This document shows, in pieces, positions 15,271 to 23,526 of a DNA stretch of 28,953 nucleotides (position 1 is its first letter; every line of letters begins with the position of its first letter). Both the position numbers and the translations under genes were made by a program. This DNA is from Marvinbryantia sp. (GTDB taxonomy: Bacteria > Bacillota > Clostridia > Lachnospirales > Lachnospiraceae): positions 1-28,953 of the forward strand of contig JAEDFS010000025.1 of the NCBI GenBank assembly GCA_016297895.1, read 5' to 3'. The notes beneath the pieces are model-generated. The model did no database searches and had not been told where the DNA came from. It worked only from the letters and a program-made list of their open reading frames with translations.

Positions 15271-16710
15271 TTAATATGCCTTGCCCCAGTATACCATCTT
15301 CTTTGCCGGTTTTCCGCAGTAGATACAGGTATCTGTGATCTGTTCCTGTTCGAAGGGCATACATCTCGAGGTCACACCTGCCTCTTCCTTCAGAGCATCC
15401 TCGCATTCCTGGCAGCCGCACCACATAGCCTTGATGAAGCCCGGCTTGTTCTCTGCGATGTCTTTGAATTCCTTCAGAGCAGTCGCCGTATAGGTATGCG
15501 CATCCCGGTGTGATCTTGCTCTCTCCAGCATATCCTTCTGCATGGTCTCCAGCACTTCCGGAATCTTCGCAGCCAGTTCTTCGATCGGTGCGATGATCTT
15601 CTCTCTGGTATCGCGGCGAACGATCACTGCCTGGCCTGCTGCGATATCCTTGGGACCCAGTTCTACTCTTACCGGAATTCCTCTCATCTCCTGCTCTGAG
15701 AATTTCCATCCCGGACTTCTGTCAGCATCATCCAGTTTTACACGAAGTCCTGCTTTTGCCAGAGATTCCTTCACTTCCTGCGCCTTATCCAGTACTCCTT
15801 CTTTCTGCTGCTGGATGGGGATCACCATCACCTGTGTGGGTGCGATCCTCGGCGGCAGAACCAGTCCGCTGTTGTCCCCGTGCACCATAATGATAGCACC
15901 AATCATACGAGTGGTCATTCCCCAGGAAGTCTGATGCACATATTTTAAAGTATTATCCTTATCTGCAAAAGTGATTCCAAAGGCTTTGGCAAATCCATCA
16001 CCGAAATTGTGACTGGTACCGGACTGAAGAGCCTTACCGTCATGCATCAGAGATTCGATGGTGTAGGTCGCTTCCGCACCTGCGAATTTTTCCTTATCTG
16101 TCTTGCGTCCTTTGACTACCGGGATCGCCAGCACTTCTTCACAGAAATTCGCATACACATTCAGCATCTGAATGGTTCTTTCTTCCGCTTCTTCTGCAGT
16201 TGCATGTGCCGTATGGCCTTCCTGCCACAGGAACTCCCTGGAACGGAGGAACGGTCTTGTGGTCTTCTCCCATCTTACCACCGAACACCACTGATTATAG
16301 ACCTTCGGAAGATCACGGTAAGAATGGATATCATTTGCATAAAAATCACAGAACAAGGTCTCTGATGTAGGTCTGACACACATTCTCTCCTGCAGCGGCT
16401 CCAGTCCGCCATGAGTGACCCATGCCACCTCCGGCGCAAATCCTTCCACATGATCCTTCTCCTTCTGAAGAAGACTCTCCGGAATAAACATCGGAAGATA
16501 CACGTTTTCCACGCCGGTCTCCTTAAATCTTCTGTCCAGCTCATGCTGAATATTTTCCCAGATGGCATATCCTGCCGGCTTGATCACCATGCATCCCTTT
16601 ACGCTGGTATAATCGATCAGTTCTGCTTTTTTTACCACATCTGTATACCACTGTGCGAAATCTTCTTCCATAGAAGTGATCGCTTCTACTAATTTCTTAT
16701 CCTTTGCCAT
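15271..16710 (-). CDS. proS: Prolyl-tRNA synthetase (short, archaeal/eukaryote-like type)
   Basis: A 479-residue class II synthetase that charges tRNA-Pro in the cytoplasm. It is the short ProRS form without the bacterial editing insertion. The catalytic core has the RPTSETLF region, RSREFLWQEGHTAHAT and class II motif 3 within GMTTRMIGAIIMVHGDNSGL. An anticodon-binding domain follows (APTQVMVIPI onwards), and the C-terminal zinc-binding domain has WCGCQEC and CIYCGK with the terminal Tyr of this subtype. Start ATG at 16708-16710 follows GGGAG by 5 nt. It is monocistronic, with a good promoter and strong terminator. The leader is only about 55 nt, too short for a T-box. Confidence 0.96.
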   Translation of the reverse strand: MAKDKKLVEAITSMEEDFAQWYTDVVKKAELIDYTSVKGCMVIKPAGYAIWENIQHELDRRFKETGVENVYLPMFIPESLLQKEKDHVEGFAPEVAWVTHGGLEPLQERMCVRPTSETLFCDFYANDIHSYRDLPKVYNQWCSVVRWEKTTRPFLRSREFLWQEGHTAHATAEEAEERTIQMLNVYANFCEEVLAIPVVKGRKTDKEKFAGAEATYTIESLMHDGKALQSGTSHNFGDGFAKAFGITFADKDNTLKYVHQTSWGMTTRMIGAIIMVHGDNSGLVLPPRIAPTQVMVIPIQQQKEGVLDKAQEVKESLAKAGLRVKLDDADRSPGWKFSEQEMRGIPVRVELGPKDIAAGQAVIVRRDTREKIIAPIEELAAKIPEVLETMQKDMLERARSHRDAHTYTATALKEFKDIAENKPGFIKAMWCGCQECEDALKEEAGVTSRCMPFEQEQITDTCIYCGKPAKKMVYWGKAY

Positions 16711-16770
16711 AATTCTCCCACTTTCCCTAAGCTGATATATCGCCCGTCATTACTGTTCTTTCATCAGCAT

Positions 16771-16799
16771 ATTCTATTCTAAAAGCCCGGATTTGTCAA
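16771..16799 (-). promoter_or_regulatory. Promoter of proS
   Basis: On the minus strand a perfect TTGACA (16794-16799) is spaced 17 bp from TAGAAT (16771-16776), about 60 nt before the ATG. Confidence 0.8.
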
Positions 16800-16819
16800 G
16801 GCGCCCGGGGAACGGAAGC

Positions 16820-17896
16820 TTATTCTGAAACCTGATCCGTACAGCCGCTGTGTTCCCAGCCTTCCACATCAAGTGTTTCAATATATGCAGCAAGCTCATC
16901 CGCCATCTCTTCCGCCTCCGGGATCCGCAAATGGCCCGGTGTACCTTTTCCGTTTCGTTTAAAGAGATACTGGGTAATATCATCGTCTCCCATTTCTTCC
17001 ACCACTTGTCCGATGGCCCGATCCCATGCCGGATCATGATTCAGCAGTGTCATACAGCAGACGATCTTTGCTTTCGGATAGGTTTCCCTGAGTTTATGAA
17101 GGAATGACTTATAGTGTTCTTTCCAGACAGCCGCTTTTTCCGAATGCTCATCCTCTTTCATGTAATCCTCCGGATGGCCGTCATTCTGACCGATCGCAAC
17201 GATAACGACCTGGGGAGTATATCCGGAAAAATCCCAGGGCGTCGTATCGCCCAGCAGCGGATTATAATGAAGACGATTCCATGCTGTCTCCATACCGTCC
17301 GCCTCCGGTTCGCAGAAATAACCGGTATGATCCATCAGAGCGATTCCTCCCTGCGCTGTATCATGGATCTGAGCATGAAGCTTTCTTGCTGTCATCCAGG
17401 CATAAGAATACCATCCGTTGGAAAACTGTCCGTGATGCTCCGGATCTTCCTTTCCCACATAGTCAATGGCCTCCGACACTTCCCCGGCGGATACGGAATC
17501 TCCGTACACTTCAATTTTCCGTTCCGGCTCAGGGGGACAATCCAGTACCTTTGCCCCTTCTTCCAATTCAAAGTCCAGGAGCGTCATCTCATGACAGGCG
17601 TCCTGCCGTTTAAAAAACAGGAGGTCATGTTCTCCGTTCTCTGTATCATTTACAGGAACCTCCAGAACCGCTTCTCCTTCCAGCGGAAGAGGAAGGGAAG
17701 ACTGCACGCCGTCCAGAATGCAGCCGGCGTAATTATCCCACCACAGATTTTTATTTTTCACATGGATCCGCAGCGTATTTCCGGTAAAGCGCATCTTTAC
17801 GTAAGTACACGGATACACGAACACCGGGGCGCAAGGCTCCTCCCAGTCGATTCTTCCGCAGTAGATCAGTTTTTCATGATTCGGCAAAACTTTCAT
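16820..17896 (-). CDS. CE2-type SGNH acetyl esterase
   Basis: A 358-residue two-domain esterase. Residues about 7-115 look like the N-terminal jelly-roll of carbohydrate esterase family 2 (KLIYCGRIDWEEPCAPVF and the DNYAGCILDG strand). Residues about 127-345 are an SGNH hydrolase with S134 in EVYGDSVSAG, N238 in IGQNDGH and H322 in TPGHLR. CE2 enzymes remove acetyl groups from xylan or mannan oligosaccharides. There is no signal peptide, so it acts inside the cell on imported oligosaccharides. The open frame extends 38 codons upstream into the previous gene, but ATG at 17894-17896 is clearly right: GGAAGGAG lies 7 nt before it and the GH130 stop ends 2 nt before it. Its pairing with a GH130 phosphorylase points to acetylated mannan as substrate (inference). 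Confidence 0.88.
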   Translation of the reverse strand: MKVLPNHEKLIYCGRIDWEEPCAPVFVYPCTYVKMRFTGNTLRIHVKNKNLWWDNYAGCILDGVQSSLPLPLEGEAVLEVPVNDTENGEHDLLFFKRQDACHEMTLLDFELEEGAKVLDCPPEPERKIEVYGDSVSAGEVSEAIDYVGKEDPEHHGQFSNGWYSYAWMTARKLHAQIHDTAQGGIALMDHTGYFCEPEADGMETAWNRLHYNPLLGDTTPWDFSGYTPQVVIVAIGQNDGHPEDYMKEDEHSEKAAVWKEHYKSFLHKLRETYPKAKIVCCMTLLNHDPAWDRAIGQVVEEMGDDDITQYLFKRNGKGTPGHLRIPEAEEMADELAAYIETLDVEGWEHSGCTDQVSE

Positions 17897-17898
17897 GC

Positions 17899-18924
17899 TT
17901 ATCTCCTTCCGATCTCCGTATCTTCTGTGGTTACCACGCTGTGTTCTTTTATATAGGAAACCACTTCCTCCACTGTGGTAAACGCCAGTCCCACATAGGT
18001 ATCGGCACAACCGTAATAGATGGCGATCTTTCCGCTCTCGGCATCATGGATCGTTGCACAGGGGAAGGTCACATTGGGCACAAATCCCTGCTCCTCATAC
18101 CATTTCTCCGGTGTCAGCAGGAATGTCTCACAACGGTATTTCACCACAGACGGATCGTCGATATCCAGAATTGCTCCGCCAATGCTGTATACATAACCGT
18201 TGCAGGTGCCGGTCACTCCATGATAGAACAGAAGCCATCCTTCCGTTGTCTCGATCGGTGCTGCACCTCCGCCGATCTTTACATTCTCCCACCATTCCGT
18301 GCCTTTTCCCATGACATGACGATGGTGTCCCCAGTATTCCATATCCGGACTTTCTGAAATAAAAATATCACCGAAAGGCGTATGTCCGCTGTCACTTGGT
18401 CTTGAGAGCATCATGAATTTTCCGTTTACCTTTCTCGGGAACAATACTGCATTTCTGTTAAATGGCAGGAACGGATTTTCCACTCTTGTGAAGGTCTTAA
18501 AATCCTGTGTCTTTGCCATGCCGATGGCAGCCCCGTAAAAGTCCTGGCACCAGATAATATAGTAGGTATCCTCTACCTTCACCAGTCTCGGATCATATGC
18601 ATATCTCGGCATAAACTCATTGCCGTCTTCATCCTGAAAACGGATCTTCTCTTTTTCAAACTCCCAGTGGATCGCATCCTTGCTTCTTCCAAGGTAAATG
18701 TACGGGATCCCGTTGGTCTGCTCCCCGCGGAATACGCCGATAAACTCTCCGTTATAAGGCATGACCGCACTGTTAAAGATGCGCGCTACCCCTTCTGCAG
18801 GATTTCTTCCGATGATGGGGTTTTCACTGTATCTCCATACCGGAAGACCGGATTTTTCTTCAGAATGTCTGTCCTGCCAGGGAACATTCGGTACTGCTGC
18901 TCCAATTATTTTTACTTCGCTCAT
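17899..18924 (-). CDS. GH130 beta-1,4-mannooligosaccharide phosphorylase
   Basis: A 341-residue cytoplasmic glycoside phosphorylase with a five-bladed propeller fold. Family GH130 features include ARIFNSAVMPYNGEFIGVFRGE, the catalytic-acid candidate D111 in RYAYDPRLV, the phosphate-contact region NRNAVLFPRKVNGKFMML with SRPSD, and GGGAAPIETTEGWLLFYHGV. It resembles subfamily 2 (the RaMP2-like enzymes), which phosphorolyse beta-1,4-mannooligosaccharides to mannose-1-phosphate. Start: ATG at 18922-18924, with GGAGG 8 nt upstream; the frame extends to an upstream GTG that overlaps this site and is not used. It is the first gene of the GH130-CE2 pair, and the CE2 start follows by 2 nt. Subfamily is by recognition only. 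Confidence 0.9.
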   Translation of the reverse strand: MSEVKIIGAAVPNVPWQDRHSEEKSGLPVWRYSENPIIGRNPAEGVARIFNSAVMPYNGEFIGVFRGEQTNGIPYIYLGRSKDAIHWEFEKEKIRFQDEDGNEFMPRYAYDPRLVKVEDTYYIIWCQDFYGAAIGMAKTQDFKTFTRVENPFLPFNRNAVLFPRKVNGKFMMLSRPSDSGHTPFGDIFISESPDMEYWGHHRHVMGKGTEWWENVKIGGGAAPIETTEGWLLFYHGVTGTCNGYVYSIGGAILDIDDPSVVKYRCETFLLTPEKWYEEQGFVPNVTFPCATIHDAESGKIAIYYGCADTYVGLAFTTVEEVVSYIKEHSVVTTEDTEIGRR

Positions 18925-18947
18925 ATCTGAATCCTCCACGTGTGTTT

Positions 18948-18953
18948 ATTATA
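18948..18953 (-). promoter_or_regulatory. Probable -10 element of the GH130-CE2 operon
   Basis: The minus strand has a perfect TATAAT 23 nt before the ATG. No good -35 hexamer is present at 16-18 bp, which suggests dependence on an activator. Confidence 0.45.
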
Positions 18954-18992
18954 AAATCTGACTTTAAATGATTCTTTTCCTTTTATCAAGCC

Positions 18993-19057
18993 TTTTCTTT
19001 GCACAGATTGCAATTTTGTCATTCTACCTATTTTCCCCTGATTTTCTTTGTGCACTG
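18993..19057. repeat. Direct repeat upstream of the GH130 promoter
   Basis: TTTTCTTTGCACAG at 18993-19006 and TTTTCTTTGTGCACTG at 19042-19057 are near-copies 49 bp apart. The first is also part of an inverted repeat TTGCA-CAGAT-TGCAA, and the second contains the palindrome GTGCAC. They sit about 50 to 115 bp upstream of the predicted start site. The rest of the 265-bp gap between the GH130 start and the lacI terminator shows no gene. Confidence 0.4.
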
Positions 19058-19117
19058 TAACTTAAAAGATGCCAGGGTACCAAATCCAGGCCCACATGAG
19101 CCAAGGTCCCACGGGCT

Positions 19118-19172
19118 AAAAAATGCTGCAGAGCAAAACCGTTTTCCATGAAACCGCTTTACTCTGCAGCAT
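19118..19172 (-). terminator. Terminator of the lacI-type gene
   Basis: On the minus strand an 11-bp perfect stem ATGCTGCAGAG/CTCTGCAGCAT encloses a 28-nt arm with partial internal pairing and is followed by six T. It lies about 18 nt after the regulator stop. The plus strand shows only a pyrimidine tract on its 3' side, so reverse termination is possible but weaker. Confidence 0.8.
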
Positions 19173-19189
19173 CCGTCTTCTTTTTTCAC

Positions 19190-20200
19190 TTATCCAATCT
19201 TTCTCACGGACTGTCCTTCCAGTACATGCCCCGGAATCACTGTCCGTACCGGAATCGTGGTCTTCGGCCGTTCGATCATGCTGATCAGCTTCTCCGCCGC
19301 CGTAGAACCGATCTTCTCTGTATCCTGACTCAGAGTCGTAAGCTCCGGCATCATGGCTTTGGCCAGAAGGATTCCGTCATATCCTGCAACGGAAACGTCC
19401 TCCGGGATCCGAAGTCCCATAGACCGGATCATTCCCATTCCTCCCATGGCCGCAAAATCATCGGGATAAATAATACAGGTCGGCCGGTTTTTAAGTTCCA
19501 GCAGCTCTTTGGTCCGTTCTGCCGCAGACACCGTATCTCTGTAGGCTCCGTTTTTTACATATTCATCCGGAACAGAGACCCCCAGCTCCTCCAGCGTCCG
19601 GTAAAAGCTGCCCATACGGCTTCTGGTAACCGAAGAATCTGTCCCATGGATATAAGCGATCTTCCGATGTCCCATCTGATATACATAGTTGGTCAGATCC
19701 CTCATTCCCTGTACATTATCAGATACCACCGCCATTTTTCCTTCAAAAGTATAGTCGATGGTCACTACCGGGATCTCACTCATGACCAGTTCCCGAATCT
19801 CCTCATCCTGGAAATTGATACAGGCCATCACTACCCCGTCCACCCCTCTGTAGCGGCAGTGCTCCAGATAAGTCGTGGCCCGGTTCCCGATCTTCCGGTT
19901 AATAAAGAGGATGTCATAACCTTTCTCCTCTGCAGTGACTTTAAAAGCATCCAGTACATTGGAGAAGAAATCATGTGTCAGCCCACTTCTGGCTTCATCT
20001 ACGAACAGAACTCCGATCGTATTGCTGTGACGTGTGCGAAGCGCTCTTGCCGAGGCATTCGGATAATACCCCATTTCATCTGCAACCCTTCGAACCATCT
20101 TTTTTGTCTCATCGCTGATATCCATTTGATTGTTCAGAGCTTTGCTGACCGTCGCTATCGACACTCCGCACTTTTGTGAAATGTCTTTTAACGATACCAT
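19190..20200 (-). CDS. LacI-family transcriptional regulator
   Basis: A 336-residue repressor-type regulator. Residues about 1-50 are the LacI helix-turn-helix and hinge (MVSLKDISQKCGVSIATVSKALN, here given in pieces: LKDISQKCGVS, IATVSKALN, and ADEMGYYPNASARALR). The rest is a periplasmic-binding-protein-like sensor domain with NTIGVLFVDE, VDGVVMACI, SVTRSRMGSFYRTLEELG, IIYPDDFAAMGGMG and DVSVAGYDG. The frame extends 29 codons upstream, but ATG at 20198-20200 is chosen because GGAGGAG lies 7 nt before it and the DNA-binding domain begins there. It is divergent from the GH94 gene and next to the GH130-CE2 pair, so it probably senses a sugar from cellobiose or mannan breakdown and controls GH94 and itself. 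Confidence 0.94.
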   Translation of the reverse strand: MVSLKDISQKCGVSIATVSKALNNQMDISDETKKMVRRVADEMGYYPNASARALRTRHSNTIGVLFVDEARSGLTHDFFSNVLDAFKVTAEEKGYDILFINRKIGNRATTYLEHCRYRGVDGVVMACINFQDEEIRELVMSEIPVVTIDYTFEGKMAVVSDNVQGMRDLTNYVYQMGHRKIAYIHGTDSSVTRSRMGSFYRTLEELGVSVPDEYVKNGAYRDTVSAAERTKELLELKNRPTCIIYPDDFAAMGGMGMIRSMGLRIPEDVSVAGYDGILLAKAMMPELTTLSQDTEKIGSTAAEKLISMIERPKTTIPVRTVIPGHVLEGQSVRKIG

Positions 20201-20233
20201 TTTTATCTCCTCCGGCGATATTTTCTGCATTTT

Positions 20234-20246
20234 ACTTAATCGTTTT
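20234..20246. promoter_or_regulatory. LacI-type operator candidate 1 (autoregulation)
   Basis: The 13-bp sequence ACTTAATCGTTTT occurs here and, identically, at 20443-20455. This copy lies just downstream of the lacI -10 element, over the predicted start site, where a repressor would block its own gene. The half-symmetric CG centre is usual for LacI-family sites. Confidence 0.5.
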
Positions 20247-20255
20247 AGTATCTCT

Positions 20256-20284
20256 ATTATGTTTCTTTCTCCGAATATTGTCAA
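20256..20284 (-). promoter_or_regulatory. Promoter of the lacI-type gene
   Basis: On the minus strand a perfect TTGACA (20279-20284) is spaced 17 bp from CATAAT (20256-20261), about 55 nt before the ATG. Confidence 0.75.
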
Positions 20285-20398
20285 CAAGCTTTTTCCTTTC
20301 CTTCGTCATTTCGTCTATTTCAACTATATATATCCAGTTTTTTTGTGCATATTTTCTTCTTTTCTGTTCTTATTTTTCTGTTGCTTTTCAAGAACCAA

Positions 20399-20404
20399 TA
20401 TAAT
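20399..20404 (+). promoter_or_regulatory. Probable -10 element for the GH94 gene
   Basis: A perfect TATAAT lies 83 nt before the GH94 start. The -35 region (TTCTGT at 17 bp) is poor. The second operator candidate lies about 35 bp downstream of the predicted start. Confidence 0.4.
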
Positions 20405-20442
20405 ATACTTATCCTAAGATATTTTTAACTGTTTTTATCATA

Positions 20443-20455
20443 ACTTAATCGTTTT
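20443..20455. promoter_or_regulatory. LacI-type operator candidate 2 (GH94 leader)
   Basis: This is the second identical copy of ACTTAATCGTTTT, in the same orientation and 209 bp from the first. It sits between the predicted GH94 -10 element and its ribosome binding site, a position where bound repressor would block elongation. Confidence 0.5.
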
Positions 20456-20487
20456 CTTAATCATCTAATTATTATATGGAGGTACCT

Positions 20488-22923
20488 ATGAAATTTGGAT
20501 TTTTTGATGACGCACACAAAGAGTATGTGATCACCACGCCCAAAACCCCGCTCCCCTGGATCAACTATCTGGGAAGCAATGATTTCTTCTCTCTGGTGTC
20601 CAACACCTGCGGCGGCTACAGCTTCTACAAGGATGCCAAGCTTCTGCGCATCACCCGCTATCGTTATAATGATATTCCTGCAGATGCCAACGGAAAATAT
20701 TATTTTATCAAAGATGGCGACACCATCTGGAATCCCGGATGGCAGCCCACCAAAACGGAACTGGACTCTTACGAATGCCGTCATGGCATGGGATACTCCA
20801 CCTTCCACTCCACCAAAAACGGTCTGGAAGCCACTCTGCTGGCCTTTGTTCCTGCCAATGACACCTGTGAAGTGAACCGTATCGTTCTGAAAAACAATAC
20901 GGATGCTCCAAAGGATATCTCCTTATTCTCCTATATCGAATTCTGTCTGTGGAACGCCATGGATGACATGACCAACTTCCAGCGTAACTTAAGCATCGGA
21001 GAAGTAGAGATTATCGGTTCCGATATTTATCACAAGACAGAATACCGGGAACGCCGCAATCACTATGCTGTTTATTCCGTAAATGCTCACATCGACGGAT
21101 TTGATACAGATCGTGATACTTTCCTTGGTGCTTACGGCACTCCCGCTGCTCCCGCTGTTGTCACAGCCGGAAAAGCAGGCAATTCCGTAGCCAGCGGATG
21201 GTCTCCGGTAGGTTCTCATCAGATCAACCTGACCCTGCAGCCGGGCGAGGAGAAATCCTATATCTTTGTTCTGGGTTATCTGGAGAATCCGGTGGATCAG
21301 AAATGGGAAGCTCCCGGCGTGATCAATAAAAAACCGGCTCATGAACTGCTGGCAAAATACCGCACCGATGAACAGGTAGACAAAGCTCTGGCTGATCTGG
21401 AAGCACACTGGAACAGACTGCTGTCCAAATACACTATTGAATCTTCTGATGAAAAGCTGAACCGTATGGTAAACATCTGGCATCAGTATCAGTGTATGGT
21501 AACCTTTAATATGTCCCGTTCCGCTTCCTACTATGAATCCGGAACCGGAAGAGGTATGGGATTCCGCGATTCCTGTCAGGACCTTCTTGGATTCGTACAT
21601 CTGATTCCGGAACGCGCAAGAGAACGTATCATCGATATCGCTTCCACTCAGTTTGAAGACGGCAGTGCTTACCATCAGTATCAGCCGTTGACCAAGAAGG
21701 GCAATTCCGATATCGGAAGCGGCTTCAACGATGACCCGCTGTGGCTGATTGCCGGAACCGGTGCTTATATCCGTGAGACCGGAGACCTGAGCATTCTGAA
21801 TGAAATGGTTCCCTTTGACAATGATGAAAGCAAGGCTCAGACACTCTTTGAGCATCTGAACCGTTCCTTTACTTATATTGTGGAGCACAAAGGACCTCAC
21901 AACCTTCCTCTGATCGGACGTGCCGACTGGAATGACTGCCTGAACCTGAACTGCTTCTCTGAAGTGCCCGGCGAATCCTTCCAGACCTTTGGTCCCAGCG
22001 AGGGCCCGGTAGCAGAATCTGTATTCATTGCCGGTATGTTTGTTAAATACGGTCGTGAGTTTGCCCAGATCTGCGGACTGATGGGAAAAGAAGATATGAA
22101 GGAAGCTGCCTTGAAAGAAGTAGAGGCTATGGAAAAGGCTGTTCTGGATGCAGGCTGGGACGGCGACTGGTTCCTGCGCGCCTACGATGCATTCGGCGAC
22201 AAGGTTGGTTCCAAAGAATGTGAAGAAGGAAAGATCTTCATTGAACCGCAGGGCTTCTGTGTCATTGCAGGCATCGGTACCGAGACCGGCGAAGCAAAGA
22301 AGGCACTGGATTCCGTAGAAAAATATCTGGATACCAAATACGGCATCATGCTGCTGCAGCCTGCCTATACACGTTACTATGTAAACCTTGGTGAGATTTC
22401 TTCCTATCCGCCAGGATACAAGGAAAATGCCGGAATCTTCTGCCACAACAATCCCTGGATCTCCATTGCAGAGACCGTGATCGGCCGCGGAAACCGTGCA
22501 TTCCAGGTATACTCCAGAACCTGCCCCTCTTACATTGAGGATATCAGCGAGATCCACCGCACAGAGCCTTATGTATACTCTCAGATGATCGCCGGTGCAG
22601 ATGCGGTGCGCCACGGGGAGGCCAAGAACAGCTGGCTGACCGGTACTGCTGCATGGACGTTCGTGAACGTATCCCAGTACATTCTGGGTATCCGGCCGGA
22701 TTATGCGGGACTTCAGGTAGATCCCTGTATTCCTTCTGATCTGGATGGATTCAAAGTCACCCGTGAATATCGCGGCGTGATCTATCACATTGACGTTCAG
22801 AACCCGAATCATGTGGAAAAAGGTGTTGTCTCCATGACCGTTGACGGCGTGGATGTGGAAGGTAATATCATTCCGCCTGCAGAAGGCAAAAAAGAATGCT
22901 CTGTGACTGTTGTAATGGGTTAA
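20488..22923 (+). CDS. GH94 cellobiose phosphorylase
   Basis: An 811-residue cytoplasmic enzyme that phosphorolyses cellobiose to glucose-1-phosphate and glucose. The N-terminus MKFGFFDDAHKEYVIT and the following PWINYLGSNDFFSLVSNTCGGYSFY closely resemble the clostridial cellobiose phosphorylase I know, which is also about 811 residues long. Central diagnostic parts are YESGTGRGMGFRDSCQDLLGFVHLIP, split here as GRGMGFRDS and CQDLLGFVHLIP, and GSGFNDDPLWLI with the general-acid Asp region. Start: ATG at 20488-20490, with GGAGG 5 nt upstream; an ATG four codons earlier overlaps that site. A terminator follows the stop. It is divergent from the LacI gene and the operator repeat supports control by it. 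Confidence 0.95.
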   Translation: MKFGFFDDAHKEYVITTPKTPLPWINYLGSNDFFSLVSNTCGGYSFYKDAKLLRITRYRYNDIPADANGKYYFIKDGDTIWNPGWQPTKTELDSYECRHGMGYSTFHSTKNGLEATLLAFVPANDTCEVNRIVLKNNTDAPKDISLFSYIEFCLWNAMDDMTNFQRNLSIGEVEIIGSDIYHKTEYRERRNHYAVYSVNAHIDGFDTDRDTFLGAYGTPAAPAVVTAGKAGNSVASGWSPVGSHQINLTLQPGEEKSYIFVLGYLENPVDQKWEAPGVINKKPAHELLAKYRTDEQVDKALADLEAHWNRLLSKYTIESSDEKLNRMVNIWHQYQCMVTFNMSRSASYYESGTGRGMGFRDSCQDLLGFVHLIPERARERIIDIASTQFEDGSAYHQYQPLTKKGNSDIGSGFNDDPLWLIAGTGAYIRETGDLSILNEMVPFDNDESKAQTLFEHLNRSFTYIVEHKGPHNLPLIGRADWNDCLNLNCFSEVPGESFQTFGPSEGPVAESVFIAGMFVKYGREFAQICGLMGKEDMKEAALKEVEAMEKAVLDAGWDGDWFLRAYDAFGDKVGSKECEEGKIFIEPQGFCVIAGIGTETGEAKKALDSVEKYLDTKYGIMLLQPAYTRYYVNLGEISSYPPGYKENAGIFCHNNPWISIAETVIGRGNRAFQVYSRTCPSYIEDISEIHRTEPYVYSQMIAGADAVRHGEAKNSWLTGTAAWTFVNVSQYILGIRPDYAGLQVDPCIPSDLDGFKVTREYRGVIYHIDVQNPNHVEKGVVSMTVDGVDVEGNIIPPAEGKKECSVTVVMG

Positions 22924-22928
22924 CTTAA

Positions 22929-22971
22929 AAAAGAGCTGCTGCAAATCACATTCTTTGCAGCGCTCTTTTCT
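22929..22971 (+). terminator. Terminator of the GH94 gene
   Basis: AAAAGAGC-T-GCTGCAAA pairs with TTTGCAGCGCTCTTTT (16 bp, one bulge) around an 8-nt loop, followed by CT. It lies 6 nt after the stop codon. The A-rich left arm also makes it usable in the other direction. Confidence 0.85.
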
Positions 22972-22996
22972 ATTAGCATAAAAGGAGACTGATGCT

Positions 22997-23503
22997 ATGA
23001 ATTCCCCCACTCTGTATCGCAAACGACTGATTCCCCCGGAATATATCCTGTTGAAAAATGACGTCGTTCTCCGCCGTGAAAAAGACATCCTTGTCACGAA
23101 ATGGGACACGATCCGCCCCAAAAAAACACTGGATCATGGATTATCTGCCTTTTTCTGGGACAAAGGGATCAAAGTAAGCAAGTTTTATGACCACGACAAT
23201 CAGTTTATCTGCTGGTACTGTGATATTATCACCTACGAATATCACCCGGAACATGACTCTTATGTGACCATTGATCTTCTGGCTGACGTGCTGGTCTACC
23301 CGGGCGGCACTGTCAAGGTGGTGGATCTGGACGAACTGGCTGATGCCCGTACCCAGGATCTGATCTCGGAAGAACTGCTTCTTCTTTCCCTTCACCAGTT
23401 AAATGATCTTCTTCAGATCATCTACAGCGGAAGATTCGGGGAACTGACCGCATATATTGATGAAGCAGAAGAAAAAGACCTGTTAAAAAGGAACTGTCCG
23501 TAA
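22997..23503 (+). CDS. DUF402 domain protein
   Basis: A 168-residue cytoplasmic protein of the DUF402 family (PF04167), whose members include nucleoside di-/triphosphate phosphatase-like proteins. Recognisable parts are the DHGLSAFFWDKGIKVSKFYD strand region (key residues W, K, Y), the core WYCDIITYEY, the acidic YVTIDLLADVLVYPGG and the C-terminal acidic helix. Start ATG at 22997-22999 follows GGAG by 9 nt. No promoter is visible in the 25 nt between the GH94 terminator and this start, so it may depend on read-through from GH94. Its function here is unknown. Confidence 0.85.
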   Translation: MNSPTLYRKRLIPPEYILLKNDVVLRREKDILVTKWDTIRPKKTLDHGLSAFFWDKGIKVSKFYDHDNQFICWYCDIITYEYHPEHDSYVTIDLLADVLVYPGGTVKVVDLDELADARTQDLISEELLLLSLHQLNDLLQIIYSGRFGELTAYIDEAEEKDLLKRNCP

Positions 23504-23519
23504 ATGGCAGTTCCTCTTT
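23485..23519. terminator. Bidirectional terminator overlapping the DUF402 stop codon
   Basis: AGGAACTG (23489-23496) pairs with CAGTTCCT (23508-23515). It is flanked by AAAAA on the left and CTTTT on the right, so it can serve both the plus-strand DUF402 gene and the minus-strand GH36 gene. The loop contains the DUF402 stop codon (23501-23503). Confidence 0.75.
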
Positions 23520-23526
23520 TTATGTA

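Noticed and set aside
16711..16770. Possible T-box leader for proS
   Set aside because: The predicted start site is only about 55 nt before the ATG, no T-box core motif or antiterminator pair is present, and the space is too short for a T-box.
16781..16809. Possible terminator after the CE2 esterase gene
   Set aside because: CCCGG/CCGGG forms only a 5-bp stem with a 14-nt loop before CTTTT, and it overlaps the proS -35. It is too weak to list, though some termination is possible.
19149..19164. Catabolite-response (cre)-like sequence ATGAAACCGCTTTACT
   Set aside because: It fails several fixed cre positions and lies inside the arm of the lacI terminator.
20989..23121. Very long open frame (710 codons) on the minus strand opposite GH94
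   Set aside because: It lies antisense to a clearly recognised cellobiose phosphorylase, its translation resembles no protein family, and it has no ribosome binding site. Codon bias of the real gene explains the lack of stops.
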